Positions 1 to 6,056 of a stretch of DNA of 12,559 bases are shown one piece after another. Each line of letters opens with the position of its first letter. The first letter of the stretch is position 1. The stretch comes from CAYLJJ01 sp964384025 (lineage in GTDB: Bacteria > Myxococcota_A > Bradymonadia > UBA7976 > UBA1532). Location: contig CAYLJJ010000136.1 of NCBI GenBank assembly GCA_964384025.1, positions 1 to 12,559 on the forward strand, in the 5' to 3' direction. A program made the translations under genes and the position numbers. A model generated the notes under the pieces. The model was not told where the DNA came from and did not search any database. It saw only the letters and a program-made list of their open reading frames with translations.

Positions 1-1179
1 AGGGGGGAGAGGCTTGGACCACTCTACTGGGGGGAGCGCGGGGTGATCTGGGTAGATCTCAGGGTGGGCGCGTTGCAGCAGCAGGCTGTACCAGTCGAGA
101 GGCTGTTCAACCACCAAGCTGATCTGTCGCAGCCGCGCCGCAGCTGGGTTCCGAGGCTCAAGGGCTTGAGCAGCCCAGTAAGCCGCGCGGCGATCTCCCC
201 CTTGAGCCAGGAGGTCCAAAAGAGAAAAGGCCTCTTTTGCCCCAGCGAGATAGCTACACCAAGCACGATACCAGCGCGCCGCGCGCTTCCATTTGGGATC
301 GTTTAAGCCTTTGAAGGCTGCGCTGGCCTCCTTATAGCGTCCCTCTTCATAGAGCAGAAAAGCGGAGAAGAAACGGGCATCAGCCAGAAAGAGGCCCTTG
401 GGCCAAGCTTCGGCATACTCCTTAAAGGCGAGGCGAGCCTTAACCCCCTCTCCCGCCCTCCCGAGCGCACGGGCTCTTAGATAACTGGCTTCCTCTTGAT
501 GCGTTCCCTTCTGCTTCATCACCTCCTCAAAGGCGCGAACCGAGAGCGAGAAATTGAGGCGGATGCGCTCCAGATGCAGCTTACCCAAACGAAACTTCAG
601 CTCCAGATCTTGCTCTCCTCCCATCAAAGCGTTGAGGAGCTGCTCAGCTTGACGATACTCTCGCGCCGCTTCAAAAGCCTCCGCGCGACGCAGCTCCTCC
701 TTAAAGCTTAGCTTGAGATCCAGGGCTGCTGCGCGACCCTGAGGGCTCTGAGGGTGCTCAATGGCCAAACGTCGCCTAAGCGCCTCAGCTTGCTCCTTTG
801 AGTCGCAGAGGAGCCAAGCTTGTCTCATCTGCTCCAGGCGCTCAGGAGCGGGGATCCAGAGAGGATCAGGATCGGCGACGCGAAGATATTGGAGGGCTTG
901 TTTGCAATCCCTCTTGAGAGCTGCGCGCCCTGCGATCCAAGCTGCTCGTGCTGCCCAGCGAGGATCCTTTACCCGCTCAGCGCTCCTCTGAGCAGCCGCC
1001 TCTCGCCCTCCGGCGAGTTGAGCTTCAGCCAGCAACAAGCGCAGGGGGTCTTCGATCCCGCTCTTGCTCTTGAGCACCTCCTTGAGGATCGCCTGACTCC
1101 CCACCGGATCCTCTTGAAAGCTGCGCAACGCCTGGGCTGGGGTAGGAGGACTCAGGAGGAGGAGGAGGAGGAGAGACAT
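1..1179 (-). CDS. Soluble lytic murein transglycosylase, Slt70-like, N-terminal part (runs off the left edge)
   Basis: The minus-strand frame is open from an ATG at 1179 to base 1, giving 393 residues with no stop. The catalytic SLT domain would lie beyond the window. An AAGGAG ribosome site sits 5 nt before the ATG. No other start codon exists between it and an in-frame TGA at 1216-1218, which is also the rluD stop. The N-terminus MSLLLLLLLSPPTPAQA is a hydrophobic signal peptide with no basic residue. The rest is Ala/Leu/Arg-rich and helical, with repeated TPR-like pairs (EYRQAEQLLNAL, EGRYKEASAAFKGL). Residues 334-341 (YWAAQALE) and 362-367 (DWYSLL) match the motifs that close the superhelical region just before the catalytic domain in Slt70 enzymes. 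The family cleaves peptidoglycan glycan strands in the periplasm to 1,6-anhydromuropeptides. It follows rluD after 36 bp on the same strand. The enzyme call rests on the superhelix alone; a non-enzymatic TPR protein is the alternative. Confidence 0.72.
   Translation of the reverse strand, partial: MSLLLLLLLSPPTPAQALRSFQEDPVGSQAILKEVLKSKSGIEDPLRLLLAEAQLAGGREAAAQRSAERVKDPRWAARAAWIAGRAALKRDCKQALQYLRVADPDPLWIPAPERLEQMRQAWLLCDSKEQAEALRRRLAIEHPQSPQGRAAALDLKLSFKEELRRAEAFEAAREYRQAEQLLNALMGGEQDLELKFRLGKLHLERIRLNFSLSVRAFEEVMKQKGTHQEEASYLRARALGRAGEGVKARLAFKEYAEAWPKGLFLADARFFSAFLLYEEGRYKEASAAFKGLNDPKWKRAARWYRAWCSYLAGAKEAFSLLDLLAQGGDRRAAYWAAQALEPRNPAAARLRQISLVVEQPLDWYSLLLQRAHPEIYPDHPALPPVEWSKPLPP
1156..1173 (-). 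repeat. Trinucleotide repeat (CTC)6 in the signal-peptide codons
   Basis: Six CTC codons in a row followed by CTG encode the seven-leucine core of the transglycosylase signal peptide. On the plus strand it reads (GAG)6. Gain or loss of a unit would lengthen or shorten the hydrophobic core without shifting the frame. Confidence 0.8.
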
Positions 1180-1215
1180 TGAGGCTCCTTGCCTACTTAC
1201 TGCGGCCTTGGATCT

Positions 1216-2172
1216 TCAGCGATAGAGCGCGCGCAGCTTCTCCAAGATCTCCTGAAGATCGGAAGGGAGCGGGGCGCTAAAGCGCATCTGTTCATCACTG
1301 CGGGGGTGCTTAAAGCCCAGGGTTTCTGCGTGGAGGGCCTGCCTCTTGAGACCAAACTCTGGTCCCAGGCGCCGTAAAATCAGGGGACGCTCAACCTGTC
1401 GCCTGCGACCATAGAGGGGATCACCCAAGAGGGGATGCCCCGCCTCGCTCATATGCACACGGATTTGATGGGTGCGCCCTGTCTCTAGGCGGAGGGAGAG
1501 GAGCGCACAGGGGGGCAGGGATTCCAGGCGCTCCCAGTGCGTCACAGCCTGCTTCCCTCGTTGCACCTCTCCGCTGAACTTGCGGCGATTTCGGCTGTGG
1601 CGACCATAGAGGGTCTTATAGCTGCCCGATTCAGCCAAGCCATGATCCCAGACCAGGGCGAGGTAACGACGCTCACAACTGTGCTCCGCGAACTGTCGCG
1701 CCAAGTGCAGGTGAGCGAACTCCGTACGCGCCACCACCAAGAGCCCAGAAGTGCCCGCGTCCAGACGGTGAACGATGCCTGGACGCTCAGGGAGCCCCAG
1801 GGGGGAGAGAGGGCCATGCTCATAGAGCAAGCCGTTTACCAAGGTTCCATCTGGATGCCCTGCGCCGGGGTGTACGATGATCCCAGCGGGCTTCTCCACT
1901 ACCAGAAGATCTTCATCGAGATAGAGGCAGCGAAAAGGGACCGGTTGGGGCTGAAGGCGCTGCTCTACAGGGGGAGGCTCATTCAGCTCCACCTGCTGTC
2001 CCGCCTTAAGGCGCAGAGAGGAGCGGGCTTGGCGCCCATCGACCTGCACTCGCCCGCCACGGATCCAGATCGCAAAGCGACTCCGGCTGTGCTCTGAGAG
2101 GCTCTCTGAGAGGAAACGGTCCAGACGCAACCCAGCCGCTTCTTCTGGGACTGTGAGCAGCCTTGAAGCCAC
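1216..2172 (-). CDS. rluD: 23S rRNA pseudouridine synthase, RluA/RluD family
   Basis: 318 residues, close to E. coli RluD (326). Residues about 14-65 form an S4-like RNA-binding domain (LRLDRFLSE, then RVQVDGR). The catalytic domain follows with the signature HRLDAGTSGLL, whose Asp138 is the expected catalytic residue, then LETGRTHQIRVHM at 229-241, GDPLYG at 250-255 and RQALHAETLGFKHP near the C-terminus. Enzymes of this type convert uridines in helix 69 of 23S rRNA to pseudouridine during late 50S assembly. RluC or another RluA-family member is possible, but the S4 domain, length and motifs favour RluD. The start is GTG at 2172, which shares one base with the TAG stop of the upstream small gene (TAGTG). 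No clear Shine-Dalgarno sequence precedes it, so translation is probably coupled to that gene. The stop is TGA, 36 bp before the transglycosylase start. Confidence 0.9.
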   Translation of the reverse strand: MASRLLTVPEEAAGLRLDRFLSESLSEHSRSRFAIWIRGGRVQVDGRQARSSLRLKAGQQVELNEPPPVEQRLQPQPVPFRCLYLDEDLLVVEKPAGIIVHPGAGHPDGTLVNGLLYEHGPLSPLGLPERPGIVHRLDAGTSGLLVVARTEFAHLHLARQFAEHSCERRYLALVWDHGLAESGSYKTLYGRHSRNRRKFSGEVQRGKQAVTHWERLESLPPCALLSLRLETGRTHQIRVHMSEAGHPLLGDPLYGRRRQVERPLILRRLGPEFGLKRQALHAETLGFKHPRSDEQMRFSAPLPSDLQEILEKLRALYR

Positions 2173-2438
2173 TACCAGATTGAAGTGGGCAGGTGCGCGC
2201 TGGACTTGATCATGATGTCCACCAGAGCCCGCTCAAGGAAGTTGTATTTAAGGCGGATGGTGGGCTCCACTCGAGCCTCAAAGAGCTTACGACCCTCAGC
2301 GATCTCCTCCTCTAAGCGCTCAAAGAGGTCATCCTTACGGAGCCCTTCAGCGATCTTCTTTTTATTATAGAGCAGGATGTCCGAGGCGATGGTGCGCGCC
2401 AGACGGTGAGCGGCGTCGGCTTTCTTGATAATGGCCAT
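2172..2438 (-). CDS. Small conserved helical protein of unknown function upstream of rluD
   Basis: 88 residues starting at ATG 2438, with an AGAGAGG ribosome site about 5 nt upstream and a TAG stop overlapping the rluD GTG. The protein is charged, has no Cys, no signal peptide and no membrane segment, and should be almost entirely helical. Its core pattern (ARTIASDILLYN..K, then an EEEIAEGRKLFEARV segment) resembles, from memory, a helical module in deltaproteobacterial proteins with the form AR.IVSDI.LYN...EGR..Y..RV, which also occurs as the C-terminal part of some MJ0042-type zinc-ribbon proteins. No zinc ribbon is present here. It is the first gene of the run, and its overlap with rluD suggests co-expression, perhaps in ribosome maturation, but no function can be assigned from sequence. 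Confidence 0.82.
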   Translation of the reverse strand: MAIIKKADAAHRLARTIASDILLYNKKKIAEGLRKDDLFERLEEEIAEGRKLFEARVEPTIRLKYNFLERALVDIMIKSSAHLPTSIW

Positions 2439-2465
2439 GGAGACCTCTCTTAATGCTGAGCAGTG

Positions 2466-2494
2466 ACACTAATCCAGGGTCCTCAGGTCGTCAA
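2466..2494 (-). promoter_or_regulatory. Candidate sigma70-type promoter for the small gene-rluD-slt run
   Basis: On the minus strand TTGACG (2494-2489, five of six consensus bases) is followed after exactly 17 bases by TAGTGT (2471-2466, three of six). Transcription would begin near 2459, leaving a leader of about 20 nt before the ATG at 2438. The position fits well; the -10 match is weak. Confidence 0.42.
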
Positions 2495-2585
2495 TCCTCA
2501 GTGTGCTCTTGGAGCCACTTGGATCAGGCTGGACAGAGCCAGGGCAGATCGTTATCTTCCGGCGGTTTCATTTGCGGAGGCTTAT

Positions 2586-3410
2586 ATGGGTTGGTTTGGC
2601 AGCGAAGCAAAACGCCAGAATGTGCTCTTGACCAAGGAGCGAGATGACTTAAAAACTGAGCTGGAGACGCTGAAAAAAGAGCTGGTCCAGCTCAAAGAGA
2701 AGCTCAAGGAGCGAGAAGCCTCTCTAGAAGAGGCGCGTGCTGCCAAAAAGAAGATCGACAAGAAGGCGGGGAAGGCTCAAGTCTCTGAGCGCAAGGCCCA
2801 AGCTCAGCAGAGTCGTCAGAAGGCTCTGGAGGATGATCTGGAGGCTGTGCGAGCGGAGATGCTCACAGCCAAGCGCCAGCTGGAGAGCGAGCGCGCTAAG
2901 CACTTCGAATTAAAGAAGCGCATGGAGCAGCGAGAGCAGGAGCTTGCTGAGGCGCAGGAGGGTCTAAAAGCGCAATCAAGGCAGAAGAGGCAGAGTCAGG
3001 CCCCGCAGCCTCAGCGTTCACGTCTGAGCGCCGATGAGCGCGTTGAGCGTCTACAACAGCAGCTCAAGGAAGCTCGAGACGCCCGAGATGGTCTCAAGGA
3101 TCGTCTCTCCAAGTCTGAGCGCAACGCCTCCAGCGCCGATTCTCGGCTCCGGGGAGAGGTCAGCAAGGCTGAGCGGGTCTTACGAGAGCTGCGCCACAAC
3201 CTCCGCAGTGAACGTCGCGCCTATCGCATCCTTCAACAGCAGTATGAAGCTCAGCTTGATCGAGTGAAGGGCTTGGAGCAGCGCTTTGAAGCTCAGCTGA
3301 ACGTCGCTCAGAAGGAGCAGGTCGCTCCAGTGCCTCAGTCAGAAGATGCGGAAACTACCCCCAAAGCGATCGCTGAAATCCTCCCTGACGCGCCTCCCAC
3401 CCAGCCTTGA
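2586..3410 (+). CDS. Cytoplasmic coiled-coil protein, function unknown
   Basis: 274 residues from ATG 2586. This start is chosen because GGAGG (2576-2580) lies 5 nt before it and heptad-rich sequence begins soon after. The same frame stays open back to a GTG at 2463, but that extension is not coiled coil and covers the promoter region of the divergent gene. Residues about 8-130 and 148-240 are Lys/Glu/Arg/Gln-rich with hydrophobic residues at heptad spacing (DDLKTELETLKKELVQLKEKL, RLQQQLKEARDARDGLKDRL), separated by a Gln/Pro-rich hinge at 131-147. The C-terminal 30 residues are acidic and Pro-rich. There is no signal peptide, no Cys and no enzymatic motif. It could be a scaffold or cytoskeleton-associated protein of the kind common in myxobacteria, but nothing in the sequence or the neighbours shows a partner. 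Confidence 0.85.
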   Translation: MGWFGSEAKRQNVLLTKERDDLKTELETLKKELVQLKEKLKEREASLEEARAAKKKIDKKAGKAQVSERKAQAQQSRQKALEDDLEAVRAEMLTAKRQLESERAKHFELKKRMEQREQELAEAQEGLKAQSRQKRQSQAPQPQRSRLSADERVERLQQQLKEARDARDGLKDRLSKSERNASSADSRLRGEVSKAERVLRELRHNLRSERRAYRILQQQYEAQLDRVKGLEQRFEAQLNVAQKEQVAPVPQSEDAETTPKAIAEILPDAPPTQP

Positions 3411-3420
3411 AGTGCTCATT

Positions 3421-3940
3421 CCTCCGAGACCTGCCCCAGGAGTAGGCGCTTAAGATACAGAGGGCGCCGATCCCCAACTGGAGGTCCAGCGCTTCGTCTC
3501 AGCGCCAGAAAATCTCGGTCGCCTCATCTGAATTCCACGACCCATCTCGATACATCCGGTAACCTGATTCCATATAGGAGTGCTTTCAGACCAGAGTCCA
3601 GCCCCCTCCATCTGTATCCATATCGCAGTAGGCCAGAAAGGCATTTCCGCTGCCTCCCCCATTGGGGTCGATGTGACAGAGCCCACTGCCATGGCTCAAG
3701 CCCGCTGACAAGATCTCAGAGCAGTTCTTCAAGAGGGTATCCACTTGAACAGGGCAGAGAGCTTAGCAACCAACACCATTAAAGAGTTATAGCTCTCCAT
3801 TGTTGCTGTCCAGATAGATCATCCCCTGCACCGGCTCGTCGGGGGGCTCTCCAGGGGCAGGAGGGCCGCCAGGAGCTGCTCCCCTGCGCTAAAAATCGAC
3901 CATCGAGGCGATCGGCGTCTAAGCCAGAGCCCTCAGGGCT
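3421..3940 (-). pseudogene. Decayed fibrinogen-like / collagen-like surface protein gene
   Basis: The stretch 3411-4157 has no intact gene, but the minus strand still reads as a protein. In one frame, from about 3870 down to 3421, it gives GAAPGGPPAPGEPPDEPVQG, then MIYLDSNNGEL, LFNGVGC, ALCPVQVDTLLKNCSEILSA, HIDPNGGGSGNAF, and the hallmark AYCDMDTDGGGWTLV, followed by KHSYMES. That order (short collagen-like part, 'YLDSNNGELY.FNG' segment, 'IDP.GGG...AYCDM.TDGGGWTLV' fibrinogen C-terminal-like start) matches secreted fibrinogen-related proteins of Myxococcota and relatives. The frame is broken by TAA at 3789-3787 and 3765-3763 and by TGA at 3588-3586 and 3501-3499. Upstream, SPEGSGLDADRLDG is read in another frame (about 3938-3880), so at least one frameshift separates the parts. 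A possible further piece lies at 3943-4020 (PAIGSIGVFSPENLEG). No start codon with a ribosome site survives. Four in-frame stops make sequencing error an unlikely explanation. Confidence 0.72.
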
Positions 3941-4101
3941 CATCTAAATCTCACTCCTTCCAGATTCTCGGGGCTGAAAACTCCAATCGAGCCGATGGCG
4001 GGCCGGGGCTGCTTGCGCTCCGCTCAGCCAAGCGGAAAAGATCATCACTGTTGTGTCACCACCGGCAGACGAAACTTATCTCTAAAAAGGAGCCGGTTCT
4101 T

Positions 4102-4107
4102 TATAAA
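4102..4107 (+). promoter_or_regulatory. Possible -10 element for the cytochrome gene
   Basis: TATAAA lies in the only AT-rich patch upstream of the cytochrome gene (4081-4115) and would start transcription near 4113, about 45 nt before the ATG at 4158. No convincing -35 box is found at 16-18 bases upstream, so an alternative sigma factor or chance is possible. Apart from this and the pseudogene, nothing is recognised between 4021 and 4157. Confidence 0.22.
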
Positions 4108-4157
4108 AGTTTTCGCGGAAGAGGGCAGAACGCAAACAACAGGGTATAAGCTCGATT

Positions 4158-6047
4158 ATGAGATCGGACCACGCCCTGACGACAATCGCAATCCAAACGT
4201 TCCTGGTGGTGTTACTCCCTGCTTGTGATAATGGCAAGGAAAGCAACACAGATGATGTTGGAGGCTCCTCTCTTGATGTTGTGTTGGAGGATGTTCAGCT
4301 CAGAGATGGAGGAACGGGCTCCTCTCTTGATGTTGTGTTGGAGGATGTTCAACTCAGAGATGGAGGAACAACCGAGGATATCATAGAGGATCTTGGCTCT
4401 GAGGGGGGCTCCAGCCCGGACTTTGAAGTCTTAGCGCCTCTTCTGCCCGCGAGCAGGACCTCAAGCGAACACTTTGCTACCGCCATGACCTGTAATAACT
4501 GCCACAGCAACCACCCCGATGCTACCGCGCTTCGTGATGAAGCGCAGCGCCCCATCGCTCCCTATGATCTTTGGCAAGCCTCGATGATGGCCAACGCGGC
4601 TCGTGATCCCTACTGGCGTGCGCAGGTCTCGGTAGAGGTACAGCAGACACCCGCCGCTGCTGCTGCGATCGAGGCCAAGTGTACTCGCTGTCATGCCCCC
4701 TTGGCTCACTCCGAGGAGCCTCTCCTTGCTGAAGATCTTGAGATGTCAATGGAGGTCCTCAATCAGCGCAGCACCCGAGGCGCCATCGGACGTGATGGCG
4801 TCTCTTGTACGGTTTGCCATCTGATCCAAGCTGAAGGCTTGGGCTCGCCCAGCTCCTTTGGCGGCGGCTTTGAGCTGGCTCGTGATCATCAGCTCAACGC
4901 CCCCCACGACGCGGAGATGTTTGTCGCGCCTATGGTCGGTGCCACCGGTTTTAGAACTCGCTATGCCCCCCACATGAATGAGTCAAAGCTCTGCGCAACC
5001 TGCCATACCCTCTCAACCAACACCCTCGACGCTGAGGGTCAGGCCACCGGGGATCTCTTCCATGAGCAAACCCCCTATCTGGAATGGAAGAACTCCATCT
5101 TCAGCCAGGAGGGGGCGGCGGGCAGGAGCTGTCAGGGCTGCCATATGCCCCGCGTGAGTGTGGATGGAGAGGAGCTGAGCACCGCTGTAGCGCGCAGCCC
5201 GATGGGCCGTGACTTTGCCATCGATCCACGCAGCCCCTACGGACGCCATCTCTTTGTAGGGGGCAACACCCTGCTGCCTGCGCTGCTCAGAGAGAACACC
5301 GCACAGCTCAAGCCCCTAGCCAGTGAGGCTGCCTTTGATGCTCTCATCGAGCGGACCAAGGAGCAGCTTCAGGAGCAGACCGCTTCTTTGAGCTTCAGCG
5401 AGCCCAGGTGGGAAGAGGACCTCCTACGTTTTGAAGTCCAGATTGAGAACCGCACAGGTCATAAGCTGCCCACAGGCTATCCAAGCCGACGCCTCTGGCT
5501 TCAGCTTCAGATCAGCGATGCTGAGGGCACAACCCTCTTTGAATCGGGTGGCTTTAACGCAGAGGGGCAGATCCTCAACGGAGAGGGCCAGCCACTGCTC
5601 TCAGAGCGAGCGGGAGGCCCAAGCCTCCCCCACAAAGATCTGATCGCCTCCGCTGATGAGGTTGCGATCTGGGAGACGATCTGCCTTGATTCTGAGGGGA
5701 GGACCACCTTTGTTCTTCTCCGCGCGGCCTCCTACCTCAAGGACAATCGACTCCTCCCGCTTGGTTGGCGAGATGACTTTGGGGATCTTGAGATGATCCG
5801 TCCCATCGGCGTTGGAGATGATGGTGACTTTGTCGGGGGCGCAGATCAGGTTCACTTTGAGATTCAGATACAACCCAGAGAGGCTCTAACCATCACCGCT
5901 CGGCTGCTCTATCAGAGCCTCAGCGCGCGTTATACTGCTGAACTGTTTGAGTTTCAGACTCCAGAGGTGGCTTCATTTAAGAGGCTGATGGAGGGCGCAG
6001 ATCTTCGCCCAGTCGTAGTAGCTGAGATCTCTACACAGCTGCCCTGA
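4158..6047 (+). CDS. Five-haem c-type cytochrome lipoprotein
   Basis: 629 residues. Residues 1-23 form a lipoprotein signal peptide ending in the lipobox LPAC, with lipidated Cys23, followed by Asp at +2. An Asp/Gly-rich linker (24-95) contains two copies of an 18-residue repeat. Five CXXCH haem c sites follow: CNNCH (112-116), CTRCH (175-179), CTVCH (217-221), CATCH (279-283) and CQGCH (325-329). Candidate distal ligands are His105, 119, 184, 244, 250, 272 and 302. The C-terminal third carries NRTGHKLPTGYPSRRLWL (431-448), a motif I know from the beta-rich C-terminal domain of multihaem cytochromes of the cytochrome c554-related group, then beta-strand-like sequence to the end. Likely role: membrane-anchored periplasmic or surface electron transfer; the redox partner and any enzymatic activity are unknown. 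The ribosome site is weak (AGGG 13 nt upstream of the ATG), so the start is less certain than the gene. The stop TGA is 9 bp from the stop of the convergent activase gene. Confidence 0.88.
   Translation: MRSDHALTTIAIQTFLVVLLPACDNGKESNTDDVGGSSLDVVLEDVQLRDGGTGSSLDVVLEDVQLRDGGTTEDIIEDLGSEGGSSPDFEVLAPLLPASRTSSEHFATAMTCNNCHSNHPDATALRDEAQRPIAPYDLWQASMMANAARDPYWRAQVSVEVQQTPAAAAAIEAKCTRCHAPLAHSEEPLLAEDLEMSMEVLNQRSTRGAIGRDGVSCTVCHLIQAEGLGSPSSFGGGFELARDHQLNAPHDAEMFVAPMVGATGFRTRYAPHMNESKLCATCHTLSTNTLDAEGQATGDLFHEQTPYLEWKNSIFSQEGAAGRSCQGCHMPRVSVDGEELSTAVARSPMGRDFAIDPRSPYGRHLFVGGNTLLPALLRENTAQLKPLASEAAFDALIERTKEQLQEQTASLSFSEPRWEEDLLRFEVQIENRTGHKLPTGYPSRRLWLQLQISDAEGTTLFESGGFNAEGQILNGEGQPLLSERAGGPSLPHKDLIASADEVAIWETICLDSEGRTTFVLLRAASYLKDNRLLPLGWRDDFGDLEMIRPIGVGDDGDFVGGADQVHFEIQIQPREALTITARLLYQSLSARYTAELFEFQTPEVASFKRLMEGADLRPVVVAEISTQLP
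4263..4370 (+). repeat. Two tandem copies of a 54-bp in-frame unit in the lipoprotein linker
   Basis: The copies at 4263-4316 and 4317-4370 differ at two of 54 positions, both G to A (one internal, one at the last base) and both silent at the protein level. Each encodes GSSLDVVLEDVQLRDGGT (residues 36-53 and 54-71). Near identity points to a recent duplication. The unit is a whole number of codons, so copy number can change without breaking the frame. Confidence 0.95.
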
Positions 6048-6056
6048 CAGCAGAGC

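Noticed and set aside
1537..2097. 186-codon plus-strand reading frame opposite rluD.
   Set aside because: It lies wholly antisense to a clear pseudouridine synthase with intact motifs; its composition is that of a complementary-strand shadow.
2172..2438. Ribosomal protein S20 (rpsT), suggested by small size, basic start and linkage to rluD.
   Set aside because: The sequence lacks the S20 pattern (repeated Lys/Arg-Ala-rich helices with an SAKKR-type start) and is rich in acidic residues.
2463..2585. 41-codon N-terminal extension of the coiled-coil protein from a GTG at 2463.
   Set aside because: It lacks a ribosome site and coiled-coil character and overlaps the promoter region of the divergent gene. 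ATG 2586 has GGAGG at ideal spacing.
3499..3588. Two TGA codons in the fibrinogen-like frame, one where the family could carry Trp, suggested TGA recoding.
   Set aside because: The same frame also has two TAA stops and there is a frameshift upstream. Intact genes in the window (coiled-coil protein, cytochrome, rluD) end in TGA, so TGA is a stop here and the locus is a pseudogene.
3450..3692. 80-codon minus-strand frame in the gap after the coiled-coil gene.
   Set aside because: It runs out of phase with the fibrinogen-like relic and reads as nonsense, while the relic frame gives the recognisable YCDMDTDGGGW motif.
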